A stretch of 14,948 nucleotides of DNA from an uncultured Bifidobacterium sp. (GTDB taxonomy: Bacteria; Actinomycetota; Actinomycetes; Actinomycetales; Bifidobacteriaceae), in NCBI GenBank assembly GCA_937876495.1, contig CALEGL010000186.1:1-14948 (forward strand), given 5' to 3'. Below the pieces are notes generated by a model. The model made no database searches and was not told the DNA's origin. It worked only from the letters and a program-made list of their open reading frames with translations. Position numbers and translations under genes: made by a program. This document shows positions 13,456-14,948 of the stretch, in pieces. Each line of letters begins with the position of its first letter. Position 1 is the stretch's first letter.

Positions 13456-14948
13456 GTGGCAAGACAGCGCGTATATGAACTGGCCAAGGATCTTGGCGTC
13501 GACAGCAAGACCATCCTCGAAAGACTCAAGGGCATGGGCGAGTTCGTCAAATCCGCGTCGTCGACGGTGGAGGCCCCGGTCGTCCGGCGTCTCAAGGAAT
13601 CGTTCGCGAAGCAGGCATCCGACAAGTCAGGCAAGACCTCCGACGTCAGGCCGGGGGCGAGACCCGGACAGCACGGCCGGCCGGCCACGCCGGCTCCGCG
13701 TCCCGGTGCGCACCGCTCCGGATCGTCCCGGCCTGGGGCTCCCCTTCCCGGTCCCGCGCAGCATTCCATGCCGGAGTCCCCGTCCACGCCCTCACCACGG
13801 CATCATGACGGAACGGACAACGGCCCTCATCCCGGGCCCCGGCGTCAGGACTTCCATCGTCAGGATCAGCATGACCGTGGTCCGCGTCCGGGTTCCACGG
13901 GCCGTCCCCATGCCCCTCGTCAGCGGGAGAACGCACGGGGCGAGGCCTCTGCGACACGCATCCCCCGTCCTGGTGCATCCGCGGGCGCCCAGGGAGCGTC
14001 TCCCCGCCCGCATACCACCCCTGGTCCGCGTCCGGGGAACAATCCCTTCAGCCGCAAGCAGGGGATGCATGTGCCCACTCCGAGCGACATCCCCAGGCCT
14101 CATCCCATGGCCAGACCGACCGTCGAGCGCCGGGGAGGCCGTCCCGGTCCGGGCGGACGGGGAGGGTTCCGTCCTCGTCCGGGTCAGGGATCGACGGCTC
14201 GTCCCGGACAGTGGGGACAGCATCGCGGCACCCAGGGCACCGGAACCGGTCGCACCGGCGGCGGTCGCTTCGGCGGAGGCTTTTCGTCGGGGGCTCCGTC
14301 CGGCGGCGCCCCGCGCGGTCGGGGTCGTGGAGCCGCGGGCGCCTTCGGACGTCAGGGCGGCAAGTCATCGCGCGCCAGGAAGAACCGTCTGCAGAAGAGG
14401 CGTGACTTCGAGGAGATCAAGGCTCCCGTCATCGGAGGTGTGAGAATCCCTTCCGGCAACGGCAGGACCATCCGTCTGCGCCAGGGGGCCACGCTGTCCG
14501 ACCTCGCCGAGAAGATCGACGTCAATCCGGCCGCCCTCGTCACCGTGCTCTTCCATCTGGGTGAAATGGCGACGGCGACGCAGTCGCTGGACGAGACCAC
14601 CTTCCAGGTGCTGGGACAGGAGATCGGATGGAACATCCAGATCGTCTCGGCCGAGGAGGAGGACAAGGAGCTGCTGCAGCAGTTCGACATCAACCTTGAT
14701 GACGAGGAGCTGCAGGAGGACGAGAACCTCAAGTCCCGCCCACCCGTCGTCACCGTCATGGGCCATGTCGACCACGGCAAGACGAAGCTGCTGGACACCA
14801 TTCGCAAGACCAACGTCGTCGCCCGCGAAGCCGGAGGCATCACGCAGCGCATCGGCGCCTACCAGGTCACCGTGGCCTTGGACGGGGAGAAGAGGAAGAT
14901 CACCTTCCTCGACACCCCCGGACATGAGGCCTTTACGGCCATGCGTGC
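13456..14948 (+). CDS. infB: Translation initiation factor IF-2, 5' part
   Basis: IF-2 is the GTPase that brings fMet-tRNA to the 30S subunit and promotes subunit joining. The frame is open from GTG 13456 to the window end (497 codons), so the C-terminal half is missing. AAGGAG (13442-13447) lies 8 bases before the start. Residues 1-50 ([20 protein letters not shown]) are an IF2 N-terminal helical domain. Residues about 60-305 are a Pro/Arg/Gly-rich low-complexity linker with the block [34 protein letters not shown] starts the conserved part, and a second IF2_N-type domain lies at about 325-400. The GTPase domain has GHVDHGKT (436-443) and DTPGHEAF (486-493). ylxR is missing between nusA and infB. 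Confidence 0.96.
   Translation, partial: MARQRVYELAKDLGVDSKTILERLKGMGEFVKSASSTVEAPVVRRLKESFAKQASDKSGKTSDVRPGARPGQHGRPATPAPRPGAHRSGSSRPGAPLPGPAQHSMPESPSTPSPRHHDGTDNGPHPGPRRQDFHRQDQHDRGPRPGSTGRPHAPRQRENARGEASATRIPRPGASAGAQGASPRPHTTPGPRPGNNPFSRKQGMHVPTPSDIPRPHPMARPTVERRGGRPGPGGRGGFRPRPGQGSTARPGQWGQHRGTQGTGTGRTGGGRFGGGFSSGAPSGGAPRGRGRGAAGAFGRQGGKSSRARKNRLQKRRDFEEIKAPVIGGVRIPSGNGRTIRLRQGATLSDLAEKIDVNPAALVTVLFHLGEMATATQSLDETTFQVLGQEIGWNIQIVSAEEEDKELLQQFDINLDDEELQEDENLKSRPPVVTVMGHVDHGKTKLLDTIRKTNVVAREAGGITQRIGAYQVTVALDGEKRKITFLDTPGHEAFTAMR

Noticed and set aside
13475..14443. 322-residue plus-strand frame inside infB
   Set aside because: Out-of-frame reading of the Pro/Arg/Gly linker; the IF-2 frame is continuous from 13456 through its GTPase motifs.
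1..14948. CRISPR array, insertion sequence or transposase
   Set aside because: No regularly spaced repeats, no transposase-like frame and no terminal inverted repeats were seen.

Overview
The window is about 15 kb of high-GC actinobacterial chromosome. The best fit is a Bifidobacteriaceae genome (Bifidobacterium or a close relative). SecY, Adk (with its GPQGVGKGT P-loop), S11 and RpoA all read like bifidobacterial proteins from memory. The gene order rpsE-rpmD-rplO-secY-adk-infA-rpmJ-rpsM-rpsK-rpoA-rplQ-truA, with no map after adk and no rpsD before rpoA, also fits. No database search was run, so genus and species are not claimed.

Region 1 (1-7464) is the end of the spc operon and the alpha operon. 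The 3' part of rpsE, then rpmD and rplO, are tightly packed and end at a strong hairpin (949-980). secY-adk follow after a leader, then infA and rpmJ behind a likely extended -10 promoter, then rpsM, rpsK, rpoA and rplQ. rplQ carries a long acidic, alanine-rich tail and is followed by an 18-bp terminator stem (6394-6437) before truA.

Region 2 (7465-11063) is an accessory block. It holds a fused circularly permuted ATP-grasp/Alpha-E protein and a transglutaminase-like protein, a gene set that has been predicted to make or process a peptide or amide-linked product (the Rv2411c-Rv2410c-Rv2409c type cassette of Mycobacterium). A tRNA-Ser(CGA) with a clear promoter and terminator follows. The last 14 bases of the tRNA end are repeated exactly 97 bp downstream, like an attachment-site scar.

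Region 3 (11064-14948) starts with a gene on the minus strand for a lipoprotein-like protein whose second half resembles the actinobacterial ferritin-like DUF4439 family. Divergent from it is nusA, then infB, which runs off the window end. rimP is not upstream of nusA and ylxR is not between nusA and infB, so the usual rimP-nusA-ylxR-infB operon is reduced here.

Most of the window is core translation and transcription machinery: ribosomal proteins, IF-1, IF-2, RNA polymerase alpha, NusA, a tRNA, a tRNA-modifying enzyme and the SecY channel. The ATP-grasp/transglutaminase pair is the one system whose product is unknown.
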